DNA of 64,000 bases, taken from an uncultured Bacteroidota bacterium. Lineage in GTDB: Bacteria; Bacteroidota; Bacteroidia; Chitinophagales; Chitinophagaceae. Shown one piece after another: positions 20,801 to 31,044 of the stretch; positions within the stretch are counted from its first letter, which is position 1; each line of letters starts with the position of its first letter. The notes beneath the pieces are model-generated. The model was not told the DNA's origin. It saw only the letters and a program-made list of their open reading frames with translations, and searched no databases. The position numbers and the translations under genes are program-made. The stretch covers positions 62,001 through 126,000 of the forward strand of contig CAIJXT010000024.1 of assembly GCA_903824665.1 (NCBI GenBank), in the 5' to 3' direction.

Positions 20801-21541
20801 ATGCTTTCTATGAAAAAAATACTTGCAGGCATTCTGGTAGCAGGCTCTATCCTGATCTGCTCATCGTGCGGGATGAATGTATTGCGTGGCGAAGGAAAAA
20901 AAACTACGCTATCACCTGCTGTCAATACTTTTGATGCGGTGGATGTAACGATTTCATCCAAGATCAAAATTACGGTTGCTGAAGGATCTGCTCAGCTGAT
21001 AGAACTTTCGGGATATGAGAATATTCTGAAGCACATCAAAACTGAGGTAAAGAAGAACACGCTTTATATAACCTTTGATCTGGATGATACCTGGACGGTA
21101 AACGAAGATGACATGGAGATCAGAATCTCTGTCCCTGCGCTGAGGTCGCTGTCGATGTCGGGCGCACCTGATGCAGAAATTCACGGAAACATTAAGGGAA
21201 GCGAATTCAGGCTGGATGTATCTGGTGCCAGCGAAGTGACTATTGACAACATAAACGTCGACAAACTGGTAGCTGACCTCTCAGGTGCTTCTGAGCTCGT
21301 CATAAAAGGCGGTGTCGTGAAAGACGCAAATTACGATATCAGCGGAGCAGGAAAAATAGAAGCTTTCCCATTACAAACCATTGAAACCTCAGCCTCCATA
21401 TCGGGCGCTGCCAAAAGTGAAGTAAGTGTATCCGGTAAACTCGAGGCCAGTATCAGTGGTGCCGGATCGGTAAAGTACAAGGGCAAACCAGAGGTAATAG
21501 AACATATCTCTGGCGTAGGCTCTGTGGAAGAAGAAAAATAA
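20801..21541 (+). CDS. DUF2807 / head GIN domain lipoprotein
   Basis: Lipobox LICSSCG; GEGKKTTLSPAVNTFDAVDVTISSKIKITVAEG; repeating SGAGxxE beta-helix-like strands. Start at internal ATG 20801 (or 20810). Confidence 0.85.
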   Translation: MLSMKKILAGILVAGSILICSSCGMNVLRGEGKKTTLSPAVNTFDAVDVTISSKIKITVAEGSAQLIELSGYENILKHIKTEVKKNTLYITFDLDDTWTVNEDDMEIRISVPALRSLSMSGAPDAEIHGNIKGSEFRLDVSGASEVTIDNINVDKLVADLSGASELVIKGGVVKDANYDISGAGKIEAFPLQTIETSASISGAAKSEVSVSGKLEASISGAGSVKYKGKPEVIEHISGVGSVEEEK

Positions 21542-21599
21542 CACTACGCTTTTGATAATCGGGGCGTATTGCTTATATTTATAAACAAATATTTCTTCT

Positions 21600-22046
21600 A
21601 TGTTATCAGGCAACACACTCAAAACCTTACTTGCAGTACTCCTGCTCCTTGGTACCCGTCAGTACGCGCTCGCTCAGGATGCCATAGAGCGCTTGTGGTA
21701 CAATGAAGAGAAGACAGCCAAGATCCAGATTTTCAAGGCCACCGACGGAAAATTCTATGGAAAGATCGTATGGCTGAAAGAACCCAATAACGAAGAAGGC
21801 AAGCCCAAAACCGACAAAAAAAATCCGGATAAGGCAAAGCGTGCCAACCCTATTATGGGCTTGCAAATGTTGAAAGGTTTCAAGAAAGACGACGCCACGC
21901 ACTACGAAGACGGAACCATCTACGACCCCAAAAACGGTAAAACCTACAGCTGCAAAATCACCCGGAAAGGAGACCTCCTCGACGTTCGCGGTTACATGGG
22001 CATCTCCCTTATTGGCAGAACCACCACCTGGACAAAAGCAGACTGA
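21600..22046 (+). CDS. DUF2147 domain-containing protein
   Basis: IERLWYNEEKTAKIQIFKATDGKFYGKIVWLKEPN...LKGFKKDDATHYEDGTIYDPKNGKTYSCKI...VRGYMGISLIGRTTTWTK. Confidence 0.9.
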   Translation: MLSGNTLKTLLAVLLLLGTRQYALAQDAIERLWYNEEKTAKIQIFKATDGKFYGKIVWLKEPNNEEGKPKTDKKNPDKAKRANPIMGLQMLKGFKKDDATHYEDGTIYDPKNGKTYSCKITRKGDLLDVRGYMGISLIGRTTTWTKAD

Positions 22047-22066
22047 TAGTTTGAGTGTTACACTAT

Positions 22067-23248
22067 CTACACAATCCGCTGCACGGTTATGCAATCGGTT
22101 CCCTGATCAAGTCCCTGCAGCAGATTGATACCGGGCTTTTTGCCTGGTGTCAGCGACCCCACAATTGCCTGCATTTGCAGCGCTTTGGCGCCTCCCAGTG
22201 TCCCCCACCCTATCAGGGTTTCCCAGCTGATGTGCGGATACCGCTGTTTTATGGTTACAAGTTCAGATAATATACTCAGATTGTGGTTGGACGCAAGACT
22301 GTCTGTGCCAATACAGATATTCACACCCTCACGGACAAACAAATCAATGTCAGGCAACCGACCCTCTATGTACAGATTTGCATTAGGACAAAGACACCAA
22401 TATACTTCCCGTCCGTTTGCCTGTGCACGCGCCACATCCTCTTGTGCACTGCTGGTGTTGTGCACCAATATCAAAGGGTGATGGTGTGTCATCCATTGCA
22501 TATAGGAAGCCAAAGACCGCATTCCGGTTGGCTTGAATTCGCTTGTATCAACACCCAGCACCTGTAACAGTTCCGGTACACCTCCGCTGCCATCAATAAA
22601 AAACCGGTTTTCGTCTTCACTCTCCTGATTATGAATGCTGACCAGTGCACCGGGCTGATGGCTGTCAATAAGCCCGAATAAGGCAGGCGATACAGAATAA
22701 GGTGCATGGGGTACAATAGACTGCCGTAGCACCATGCCAGCGGGTGGCTGGGCTGCATAGCCAGTATAAACCCCGGTTGCGAAACCAAATGAACGGTCAG
22801 CCAATGACGCAGTAAACCCAAGCGACTCTACAAAAGTGTGGAAATGCATCAAACCGGTAGCCCGAAGGTCCAGCGTATCGTTAGTATTAGCAATATCGCC
22901 AACAGCTATAACACCCGCCTCGAGCATAGCTGCAAATGCTGTGTGCCTTGCATCATGCTTCTGCTCGTCGGTAAAAGTGTTTCGGTATTGTGGAATGTTC
23001 TTTAGAAACGGAATAAGCCCCGTACGCTCAGCGGCCAGCCCTTTCATATGTGACAGCTCCAGATGACAATGCGCATTCACAAACCCCGGTACCAATACCC
23101 CCTGATACACTACTGTATCAAGTGTTGGCGTGGCCTCAAATGATACTATAGTACCATCATCTGCCACACCAATGGTTGTACCTGCGGGCAACCATCCCTG
23201 CCCATCATGTATGCGATCTGCAGTAATAAATTTCATAGTGCAACTCAA
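22067..23248 (-). CDS. Amidohydrolase-family metal-dependent hydrolase
   Basis: GVLVPGFVNAHCHLELSHMKG; LVSIHNQESEDEN; ICIGTDSLASNHNLSILSELVTIKQRYP. Confidence 0.88.
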   Translation of the reverse strand: MSCTMKFITADRIHDGQGWLPAGTTIGVADDGTIVSFEATPTLDTVVYQGVLVPGFVNAHCHLELSHMKGLAAERTGLIPFLKNIPQYRNTFTDEQKHDARHTAFAAMLEAGVIAVGDIANTNDTLDLRATGLMHFHTFVESLGFTASLADRSFGFATGVYTGYAAQPPAGMVLRQSIVPHAPYSVSPALFGLIDSHQPGALVSIHNQESEDENRFFIDGSGGVPELLQVLGVDTSEFKPTGMRSLASYMQWMTHHHPLILVHNTSSAQEDVARAQANGREVYWCLCPNANLYIEGRLPDIDLFVREGVNICIGTDSLASNHNLSILSELVTIKQRYPHISWETLIGWGTLGGAKALQMQAIVGSLTPGKKPGINLLQGLDQGTDCITVQRIV

Positions 23249-23306
23249 ACAAAAAATTCAGCCTCATCGCCAGCACCGGAAAACCCGGTAGTAGCGGTCG
23301 GCAAAA

Positions 23307-25088
23307 TTAAGACTTGAAATGCTTCAAAAGCACAACCTCACGCTCTTCCAGAAAACGCCATTTGCTGCGGGGCAGGTTTTTCTTGGTAAGCCCGGCATAC
23401 ATCACGCGGTCCAGTTTTTCTACTACATAGCCCAGTGATTCAAAAATGCGGCGCACGATTCTGTTTTTGCCACTATGTATTTCCAGTCCTATTTCGTTTT
23501 TGTTCTCCAGGTAGGCCATTTCATCTACTACAGCCTTGCCATCTTCCAGCTCCACACCCTCCATTATTTTATCAAAATCTGGCTGTGTCAGTTGTTTGTC
23601 CAGCGTTACCTGGTATACTTTTTTGATCTTGTGCGACGGATGCGACAGCTTCTGGGCCAGCACCCCATCGTTGGTCAGCAGGATGAGCCCTGTTGTAGCC
23701 CTATCCAGCCTGCCCACAGGGTACATTCTGCCGGCGTCTGCGCTCTTTACCAGATCCATTACCGTCCTGCGTCCCTGCGGGTCATCGGTTGTGGTTATAA
23801 ATCCTTTTGGCTTATTGAGCAACACATACACCATTCCCTTCTGCGGTACCAGTTTCTTGCCACTCAGGGTCACCTTGTCATCAGCATTCACTTTGTGTCC
23901 GGGATCTGTTATCAATTCTCCGTTCACCTTTGCCTTGCCCTGTTTTACCAGCTCAGCTGCATCGCGCCTGCTGCACTCACCACTGTGCGCTATGAACTTA
24001 TTGAGCGGCATAGGGTATTTTGCAGCCTCGGTAAAAGGCTTCTTTTTCCTGTTATCATCGACTACTTCCCATTCACCGCCATCATCCTCCAGATATCTGT
24101 TTTCTGCCTCGGTATAGGTATGTTCCTTTTTCTTGTAAAAATCGGCTGGTGTTTCTCTTGGTTCTGCGCCGTCACGATCAGGCTTTTCAGACCTTGGTGT
24201 AAATGCACGCTTTGGTTTGTCACTTCCTTTATCGTCACGCCTTCCGGGTTTAGAAAATTCTTTGCGCGGACGGTCTTCGCGGCTGCTTTCGCCCCGTGCG
24301 CTGTATGGGCGCTTGCTTCCCGGCGCATCGCGATCACTACCCCTGCTGCCGGCACTGTCTGGCCTTCCGGAATAAGGGCGCTTGGGCGCTCCGTCCCGGC
24401 TTTCAGCCCGTCTTGCCGGCCCACCCTCACCGGATCTGCTGTCCGGTCTGCCAGAGTAAGGTTTTTTGAACCCTCCATCACGGCTATCAGATCGCCTGTC
24501 CGAAAAAGATCTTTTACTATCAGCACCGTCCCTTGATTCGCCGCGTGGCTTCTCTCTGTCAAATGGCTTACGCCCTCCGGCTCCCGATTCACGCCTGTCG
24601 CCGAAACCTGATGAGCGTTCTTTACGGTCTTCGAATTTACCTGATGATCTTTCCTGGTATGGGCGTTTTGGCGCATCACCACCGGCATTATCACTATTGT
24701 CGAATGGCTTTTTGAAAGAGCGTGTTGGCGCATCTCCCGACGGGCCTCTGCTATCGCGCTCGCGAAACGGACGTGAGTCCGGCCTGCTGCTGCGCTCACC
24801 CCCGGCCGGGCGGCCACCTGCCCTGAAGCCCTCACCACGTGGTGCACGGTCATTGTCGCGCGGAGCCCCAGACCTGGCAGACTTGTTATAGCCACCTTCC
24901 TTCTTGAAGCCACCACTACTACTCCCACCGCCATACGATTTACGTGGACGGTCACCTTCGGCACCATCACCACCCCTGTCTGCCGATCGGTAAGGCTTTT
25001 TATTACCGCTGCCACTATCTTCTCTTTTACGGAAGGTATTGCCGCCTGTCTTACTGTTTCGCGAATCAGATGATGATTTCTTATACAT
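23307..25088 (-). CDS. rRNA pseudouridine synthase (RsuA/RluB family) with long Arg/Ser/Gly/Asp-rich N-terminus
   Basis: C-terminal S4 domain plus RGRLDRATTGLILLTNDG-type catalytic motif (YPVGRLDRATTGLILLTNDGVLAQKLSHPSHKIKKVYQV). Start at ATG 25088 (MYKKSSSDSRN). Confidence 0.92.
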   Translation of the reverse strand: MYKKSSSDSRNSKTGGNTFRKREDSGSGNKKPYRSADRGGDGAEGDRPRKSYGGGSSSGGFKKEGGYNKSARSGAPRDNDRAPRGEGFRAGGRPAGGERSSRPDSRPFRERDSRGPSGDAPTRSFKKPFDNSDNAGGDAPKRPYQERSSGKFEDRKERSSGFGDRRESGAGGRKPFDREKPRGESRDGADSKRSFSDRRSDSRDGGFKKPYSGRPDSRSGEGGPARRAESRDGAPKRPYSGRPDSAGSRGSDRDAPGSKRPYSARGESSREDRPRKEFSKPGRRDDKGSDKPKRAFTPRSEKPDRDGAEPRETPADFYKKKEHTYTEAENRYLEDDGGEWEVVDDNRKKKPFTEAAKYPMPLNKFIAHSGECSRRDAAELVKQGKAKVNGELITDPGHKVNADDKVTLSGKKLVPQKGMVYVLLNKPKGFITTTDDPQGRRTVMDLVKSADAGRMYPVGRLDRATTGLILLTNDGVLAQKLSHPSHKIKKVYQVTLDKQLTQPDFDKIMEGVELEDGKAVVDEMAYLENKNEIGLEIHSGKNRIVRRIFESLGYVVEKLDRVMYAGLTKKNLPRSKWRFLEEREVVLLKHFKS

Positions 25089-25109
25089 GAGTAGTTTCTT
25101 GTGAGCCTG

Positions 25110-25117
25110 CAAAAGTA
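25110..25117 (-). promoter_or_regulatory. TACTTTTG -7 box for the pseudouridine synthase gene
   Basis: Exact TAnnTTTG on the minus strand 22 nt before the inferred ATG. Confidence 0.5.
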
Positions 25118-25192
25118 CCACATTTTAAGGTCAAACCATTAATATGTTTCAAGGCGGCATATCCAATAAGCACACCCATCATTTCTACACCT

Positions 25193-25200
25193 TACATTTG
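25193..25200 (+). promoter_or_regulatory. TACATTTG -7 box for dnaG
   Basis: Exact TAnnTTTG 6 nt before ATG 25207. Confidence 0.5.
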
Positions 25201-25206
25201 CACAGA

Positions 25207-27174
25207 ATGATCACTCCAGCCTCCATACAGCAAGTAATGAACCGCGCCGACATTGTAGATGTGCTGGGGCAATTCATACGGTTAAAAAAGAGAGGAGCCA
25301 GCTATATTGCCAATTGCCCCTTTCACAACGAAAAAACGCCGTCGTTCAACGTTTCTCCTGCCAAGGGAATCTATAAATGCTTTGGCTGCGGCAAGGCAGG
25401 TGATGTTGTCACTTTTATTCAGGAGCATGAAAAACTCTCCTACCCGGAGTCCATACGTTGGCTGGCAGACTTTTACAAGATCACGCTCGACGAGACGGAA
25501 AGAACACCAGAACAGGTTCAACAGCAACAGGCTGGCGAGGCGCTGCGTATACTCAATGAATTTGCCGCGACCTATTTTTATGATACCCTGCTCAATTCTG
25601 AAGAGGGACAGCTAATAGGACTCAGCTATTTCAAACAGCGGGGATTCAGAAAAGAGATTATAGACCGTTTCCGTCTGGGCTACAACCCGGAGCGTGGTGA
25701 TGTGTTTTACCGAGATGCCACCGCGAAAGGCTATACGGCCGAAATGCTGGAGCGCGCCGGGCTGGCCAAAAACCGCAATGGTGCTTTTCATGATGTATAT
25801 CGCGGCCGGGTGATCTTCCCGATACAGAACATGACCGGCCGCATACTGGGCTTTGGGGCACGAATACTCAAGACCAGCGAAAAAGCGCCCAAATACATCA
25901 ACACGCCTGAAAATGAGCTGTATGTAAAAAGCAAGGTACTCTATGGCATGTACCAGAGCCGTCAGGCCATAGGCAAGCTGGACGAATGCCTGCTGGTAGA
26001 GGGCTATACCGACGTCATTTCGCTACACCAGGGCGGTGTGGAAAATGTCGTTTCCAGCAGCGGCACATCGCTTACCGAAGATCAGTTGAGGCTGATAGCG
26101 CAGCTTACCAAAAACCTGACGATACTGTACGATGGTGATGCGGCCGGAATCAAAGCCGCTTTGCGCGGTCTGGACATGGCACTCTCACAAAGTTTCAATG
26201 TGCAGCTGGTTTTGCTGCCGGAGGGTGAAGATCCTGATAGCTTTGTGCAAAAATCAGGTGCTGCCCGCTTTCATGAGTACATCAAAGACCATAAGCAGGA
26301 TGTGATCAGCTTCAGGCTGCAGGTGGGACTTACCGAAGCCGGAACAGATCCCGTAAAAAGGTCGAAACTGGTTAACGAAATTGCAGAGAGTATATCGCGC
26401 ATCAACAAAACCGAGGACTTCGCGCTGCAAAGCCATTTTACGCGGCTGGCAGCCCAGAAACTGAATGTTGAAGAGGCCGGCCTGATCAATCTGATCAATA
26501 AATACATCCGCGACCGTATCGAAGCCGACCAGCGACAGAACCGGCGCACTCAGGGACTGCCACAAGCCGAAGAGGTGCTTCCTGAACCGGGTGCGATACC
26601 CATAGACATCACTCCGGAAATGCCCGGTGTGAAACCCGGTGCAGATGAAGACCAGGAATGGCAACTGATACGGGTGATGATAGAATATGGCGCCATGCCC
26701 TACGAGGAATATGGCACTGTGGCGCACCTTATAGAAGCCCGCATAGAAACAGACCTGCTAACAGCACCAATCACCAAAAGGCTGTTTGCTGCATATTTCG
26801 AGCACATGCACCATACAGGTATGCCGCCCGACACACAATTTTTCATACGCCACGATGATCCCGATATACGTAGCCGGATGGCATCTCTGCTGCACCCCCG
26901 CCAGGCTATAAGTGGTAAATGGGATGAAAAGTATGGCATCAAGCCCATACCGGATGACCTCATCTATCAGAATGATGTTGATAGTACGCTCTCCTACTTC
27001 GAGCTAAAGAAAGTACTGGCTATGCAGCACGAACTAACCTCCCGGCTCAACGGAGAAACAGACCCCATAAAACAGCAGGTGATGCTGGAAGCATTTATGC
27101 AGCTGCGCAAAGCCGAAAAGGACATCCTTAAAAAACACGGCACCGTAGTATACACTGCACAAAAGCACAAGTAA
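25207..27174 (+). CDS. dnaG: DNA primase
   Basis: MITPASIQQVMNRADIVDVLGQFIRLKKRGASYIANCPFHNEKTPSFNVSPAKGIYKCFGCGKAGD; TOPRIM VEGYTDVISLHQ. Start refined from track 25144. Confidence 0.97.
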   Translation: MITPASIQQVMNRADIVDVLGQFIRLKKRGASYIANCPFHNEKTPSFNVSPAKGIYKCFGCGKAGDVVTFIQEHEKLSYPESIRWLADFYKITLDETERTPEQVQQQQAGEALRILNEFAATYFYDTLLNSEEGQLIGLSYFKQRGFRKEIIDRFRLGYNPERGDVFYRDATAKGYTAEMLERAGLAKNRNGAFHDVYRGRVIFPIQNMTGRILGFGARILKTSEKAPKYINTPENELYVKSKVLYGMYQSRQAIGKLDECLLVEGYTDVISLHQGGVENVVSSSGTSLTEDQLRLIAQLTKNLTILYDGDAAGIKAALRGLDMALSQSFNVQLVLLPEGEDPDSFVQKSGAARFHEYIKDHKQDVISFRLQVGLTEAGTDPVKRSKLVNEIAESISRINKTEDFALQSHFTRLAAQKLNVEEAGLINLINKYIRDRIEADQRQNRRTQGLPQAEEVLPEPGAIPIDITPEMPGVKPGADEDQEWQLIRVMIEYGAMPYEEYGTVAHLIEARIETDLLTAPITKRLFAAYFEHMHHTGMPPDTQFFIRHDDPDIRSRMASLLHPRQAISGKWDEKYGIKPIPDDLIYQNDVDSTLSYFELKKVLAMQHELTSRLNGETDPIKQQVMLEAFMQLRKAEKDILKKHGTVVYTAQKHK

Positions 27175-27221
27175 GTCTGCATTGCACAGGCATTCATTGT
27201 CCGACAGCCAATCGAAGTATT

Positions 27222-28187
27222 CTATTTGTCACGTACCAGCAGGTAGCGTGCCAACTCTGTCAAAGGCTGCTTTCTTACAGATGGTATTGCAACATCCTCC
27301 AGATACCCAAATGCGATATCGGCATAGTGTGTTATTGCTTCTCTGCAGGCCTGGTGCGCATTCGTATCAATGTACAGCGAGCACATAGCTGAGACTTTGT
27401 CATCTTCATCTGTTCTCAATAACCGCTCAATGTTGTGTCGTTGCTCGGCATCAGCATTTTCCAGGGCCTTCAGCAGCAGGTAAGTTTTCTTGTTTGCTTT
27501 TATATCGCCTCCGCTCTGTTTGCCCGATTTTTCGGGATCTCCGAACGCATCCAGATAATCATCCTGCAGTTGAAAAGCGATACCCATGTTCTTACCAAAT
27601 TCGTAAAGCTTGTTGGCATTATCGCCCAGCGCACCACCACACAATGCACCCATCTGCAGGCTGCAGGCCAGCAACACCGATGTCTTCAGGGTTATCATTC
27701 TGATGTACTCGTCTATCCTTACGTCCTCCCGCGTCTCAAAATCCATATCCAGCTGCTGGCCTTCACATACCTCTATAGCCGTCTTGTTGAATATCTTCAT
27801 CAGTGGCCCCAGTCCACGCTTCACACCCGCCAACTGGTCGTATGCATATATGCACATCACATCGCCGCACAGTATACCTGCTGTCAATCCGTACTTGTGG
27901 TGCAGTGTTGGCTGCCCGCGGCGCAGGGGTGCTTTATCCATGATGTCGTCATGTATCAGCGTAAAGTTGTGAAACAATTCTATAGCCGCTGCACTATGCC
28001 AGGCATCATCATTAATTTCATCAAACAGCTCGCAAGCCATCAGGCACAGTACCGGCCTTATCCTTTTGCCGCCTATATCCAGCAGATACCTGCAAGGGTC
28101 GTACAATGTTGCCGGCTCGCCGGGAAAAGGTAATGAAGCAGAAAATCGGTTTTCAAACGCTGCTACAAGGTTTGTAAAAGTGTGCAT
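27222..28187 (-). CDS. Polyprenyl synthetase family protein
   Basis: GGKRIRPVLCLMACELF; LIHDDIMDKAPLRRGQPT; FQLQDDYLDAFGD. Confidence 0.95.
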   Translation of the reverse strand: MHTFTNLVAAFENRFSASLPFPGEPATLYDPCRYLLDIGGKRIRPVLCLMACELFDEINDDAWHSAAAIELFHNFTLIHDDIMDKAPLRRGQPTLHHKYGLTAGILCGDVMCIYAYDQLAGVKRGLGPLMKIFNKTAIEVCEGQQLDMDFETREDVRIDEYIRMITLKTSVLLACSLQMGALCGGALGDNANKLYEFGKNMGIAFQLQDDYLDAFGDPEKSGKQSGGDIKANKKTYLLLKALENADAEQRHNIERLLRTDEDDKVSAMCSLYIDTNAHQACREAITHYADIAFGYLEDVAIPSVRKQPLTELARYLLVRDK

Positions 28188-28193
28188 CTATCT

Positions 28194-30242
28194 CTATTTG
28201 CGTTTTTTAGTATTGTTCGGTGCTTTGCTCTTGCTATCGTACTTGCCTTTGCGGGCTTGCGGCAGTGGCTTCCTCCGGCCGGCATGTGCGGGTACCTCGG
28301 CCAGCATATAGTCTATCTGGCGCTTTGTCAGGTTGGCAGATACAACGCGCACCTTTACCTTATCCCCCATGGCAAACCTCAGACCCGTGCTGCGGCCCGC
28401 AAGCGCATATTCGCCTTCTATAAATTCAAACTGGTCAACGTCTGCCAGATCAGTTATCGACACCATTCCTTCACACTTATGCGCCACGGTTTCTGCCCAG
28501 AACCCAAAGGTAGCTACACCGCTGATAACGGCTTCAAATTCCTCCCCAATGTAGTCCTGCATATACTCTACCTGCTTGTATTTGTTTGCAGCCCGCTCTG
28601 TCTCCATTGCCCTGCGCTCCTGGTCAGAGCAATGCCGGCACTGAGCTTCCAGGTTTTTCATCGGTTGAATTTTGTTGGTCAGGCACTGCTGCAATATCCT
28701 GTGTACCAGCACATCAGGATACCTCCTTATGGGCGACGTAAAGTGGCAATAATGCTCAAATCCCAGCCCATAGTGTCCTATGTTCTCTGTAGTATATACA
28801 GCCTTCGACATGGTGCGTATGCCCAGTTGCTCCAGCACATGTTGCTCAGGCTTGCCCTGCACCGTTTCCAGCATCTTGTTGAAAGATGATGCGATCTGCT
28901 GCGGCGCAGACAAATCGAAGCGCACGCCAAAGCGGGCGGCAAACAAAGTGAACATTTTCAGTTTGTCCTCGTTGGGCACATCATGCACCCGGTATGGAAA
29001 CGGCAACGATTTTTCTTTGTACACAATACCACCCACATACTCTGCAATTGTCCTGTTGGCAAGTAGCATAAATTCTTCTACCAGCTGGTGCGCAGCTTTG
29101 CTTTCTTTCACCACTACTTCCACCGGCTTTGCATTAGAGTCTAGCCTGAAGCGAACCTCCTGCGACGAAAAATTAATAGCCCCCTTTTTGAAGCGCTCGG
29201 CACGCAGACTCTGCGCCATACCATTCAGAATATGCAACTCCTTACTATACTCGCCCTCTGCACCTTCTATGATCTCCTGCACTTCCTCATAGGTAAATCT
29301 CCTGTCAGAGTGTATTACCGTCTTTGATATCCAGGTGTCCTTTACCTTGCCTTGTTTATTGATCGTGAATCCTGCAGAAAACGTGTACTTATCTTCCTTA
29401 GGCCGCAGCGAGCACAGCTCGTTCGAAAGCCGCTCTGGCAGCATGGGCAATACCCTGTCTGGCAGGTACACACTCGTGGCCCGGCGGTAAGCCTCCTTAT
29501 CCAGCGCAGAGTCTGGTTCAATATAATAGCTCACATCGGCAATGTGCACACCCACCTCATACCATCCGCCTTTCAGCGTTTTTATGGATATCGCATCATC
29601 AAAGTCACGTGCATCTACCGGATCTATAGTGATGGTGAGCGTATCTCGAATATCCTTCCGGTTCTTCACTTCCTGCTTGTCTACACCCTCCGGATACCTT
29701 GCTGCATCCTCCAGTACATCATCTGGAAATGTAAGTGGAAATCCATTCTCAACCAGCATGCCCTGCATGGCTATTTCATTCATCGATGCATTGGTCAGCA
29801 CACTGATTATTTCACCTACCGGATTCTTTGTTTTGCCGGTCCACTCCACCACCCTTGCCATGGCACTGTCTCCACTCTTTGCTCCATTCAGCAGATGCAG
29901 CGGTATGTATATATCTACCGGCATTTTATCACTGTCTGGCACCAGAAATGCGAAGTGCGGATGAACCTCCACAACACCGCTGAACTCTGATTGTTTGCGG
30001 CGAACCACCGCTGTAACTTCGCCTTCTGGGCGTTTATTGTTGTCTCGGTAACCACGCACTTCTACACGTACTTCATCCCCATTTAGTGCGGTAAGCATAT
30101 TCTGCTGCTTTACCATTATATCCTGCTTCTGACCCTCTACGATCACAAAACCCATACCACCTCTGGTCACTTCAAGTTTTCCTGTAAATGTCTGACTGCC
30201 CGCCCCGGCACTCTTGCTCTTCTTCTTAGTCTTCTTTGGCAT
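28194..30242 (-). CDS. rnr: Ribonuclease R
   Basis: TITIDPVDARDFDDAISIKTL; HIADVSYYIEPDSALDKEAYRRATSVYLPDRVLPMLPERLSNELCSL; C-terminal S1 domain and basic tail. Start at internal ATG 30242 (MPKKTKKK). Confidence 0.96.
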   Translation of the reverse strand: MPKKTKKKSKSAGAGSQTFTGKLEVTRGGMGFVIVEGQKQDIMVKQQNMLTALNGDEVRVEVRGYRDNNKRPEGEVTAVVRRKQSEFSGVVEVHPHFAFLVPDSDKMPVDIYIPLHLLNGAKSGDSAMARVVEWTGKTKNPVGEIISVLTNASMNEIAMQGMLVENGFPLTFPDDVLEDAARYPEGVDKQEVKNRKDIRDTLTITIDPVDARDFDDAISIKTLKGGWYEVGVHIADVSYYIEPDSALDKEAYRRATSVYLPDRVLPMLPERLSNELCSLRPKEDKYTFSAGFTINKQGKVKDTWISKTVIHSDRRFTYEEVQEIIEGAEGEYSKELHILNGMAQSLRAERFKKGAINFSSQEVRFRLDSNAKPVEVVVKESKAAHQLVEEFMLLANRTIAEYVGGIVYKEKSLPFPYRVHDVPNEDKLKMFTLFAARFGVRFDLSAPQQIASSFNKMLETVQGKPEQHVLEQLGIRTMSKAVYTTENIGHYGLGFEHYCHFTSPIRRYPDVLVHRILQQCLTNKIQPMKNLEAQCRHCSDQERRAMETERAANKYKQVEYMQDYIGEEFEAVISGVATFGFWAETVAHKCEGMVSITDLADVDQFEFIEGEYALAGRSTGLRFAMGDKVKVRVVSANLTKRQIDYMLAEVPAHAGRRKPLPQARKGKYDSKSKAPNNTKKRK

Positions 30243-30305
30243 TTTTCTGATAATTAATACGATAAAGGTAAGTGGAAATCGATTACAGGCATCGGTATGT
30301 AATAC

Positions 30306-30341
30306 AAAGTGCCTTGCTGCACACCGGCAACAAGGCACTTT
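30306..30341 (-). terminator. Intrinsic terminator after the DUF420 gene
   Basis: AAAGTGCCTTG...CAAGGCACTTT hairpin downstream of the minus-strand operon end. Confidence 0.6.
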
Positions 30342-30402
30342 TTAAGAAGCAAATAATACAGTACCTGCTTCAATAACAGGCCTGCTACCTGCAAAAACCG
30401 TA

Positions 30403-30945
30403 TTAAACGTAATAAGGACTGATAAAGATATACACCAGCACACCGGTTATGCTCACATACAGCCACAGCGGCCATGTATACTTGGCCAGCTTCTTATGGT
30501 TGGCGTATTCGCCGGTAAGCCCCCTGTAGGCAGTAAACAGAATGAATGGGAGTATAATTGCCGCAAGCGGTATATGGGTAAGCAATATGAAATAGTAAAC
30601 ATTACGGAGTACACCTTCACCACCATACTTCGTTTCTCCTGCCAGCAGATGGTGTGCTATGTACGACACCAGAAACAACACAGACAGCACCATGGCGCCC
30701 AGCATCAGCTTTTTGTGCAGCTCATAGTTCTTACTCTTTACCGCCACCAATGCCCATACAAGCAATAACGATACTGCGGAATTGATTACCGCATTAGCAA
30801 GCGCAAACACGTGCACATCAAATCCGAGGTTCAATTGAAGCGTGAACTTAGACAGAAACGCCACAGCTGCAAAGACTACAAAAGATACTGTGATTATCAA
30901 CAAACGCGCCTGTTTGTCATTTTTCTTGAGTGCGGGAACTAACAT
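30403..30945 (-). CDS. DUF420 domain-containing protein
   Basis: Multi-TM; HKKLMLGAMVLSVLFLVSYIAHHLLAGETKYGG...YYFILLTHIPLAAIILPFILFTAYRGLTGEYANHKKLAKYTWPLWLYVSITGVLVY. Confidence 0.92.
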   Translation of the reverse strand: MLVPALKKNDKQARLLIITVSFVVFAAVAFLSKFTLQLNLGFDVHVFALANAVINSAVSLLLVWALVAVKSKNYELHKKLMLGAMVLSVLFLVSYIAHHLLAGETKYGGEGVLRNVYYFILLTHIPLAAIILPFILFTAYRGLTGEYANHKKLAKYTWPLWLYVSITGVLVYIFISPYYV

Positions 30946-31044
30946 AATTGTGAAGTATTGAGATTGATTACTGATTCCGAAAATTTAGTGAGCGAAATTA
31001 TCAACGTACAGCATAACTGTGGTAACAAAATTGTCATTTTGCAG

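Noticed and set aside
22035-22070. GATAGT...ACTATC hairpin between convergent DUF2147 and amidohydrolase genes
   Set aside because: Short weak stem without a clear T-run; not sufficient for a terminator call.
23475-24536. 353-aa plus ORF
   Set aside because: Antisense to the pseudouridine synthase; no domain or promoter support.
24062-25123. 353-aa minus ORF overlapping the pseudouridine synthase in another frame
   Set aside because: Low-complexity out-of-frame read-through of the Arg/Ser-rich tail; no domain.
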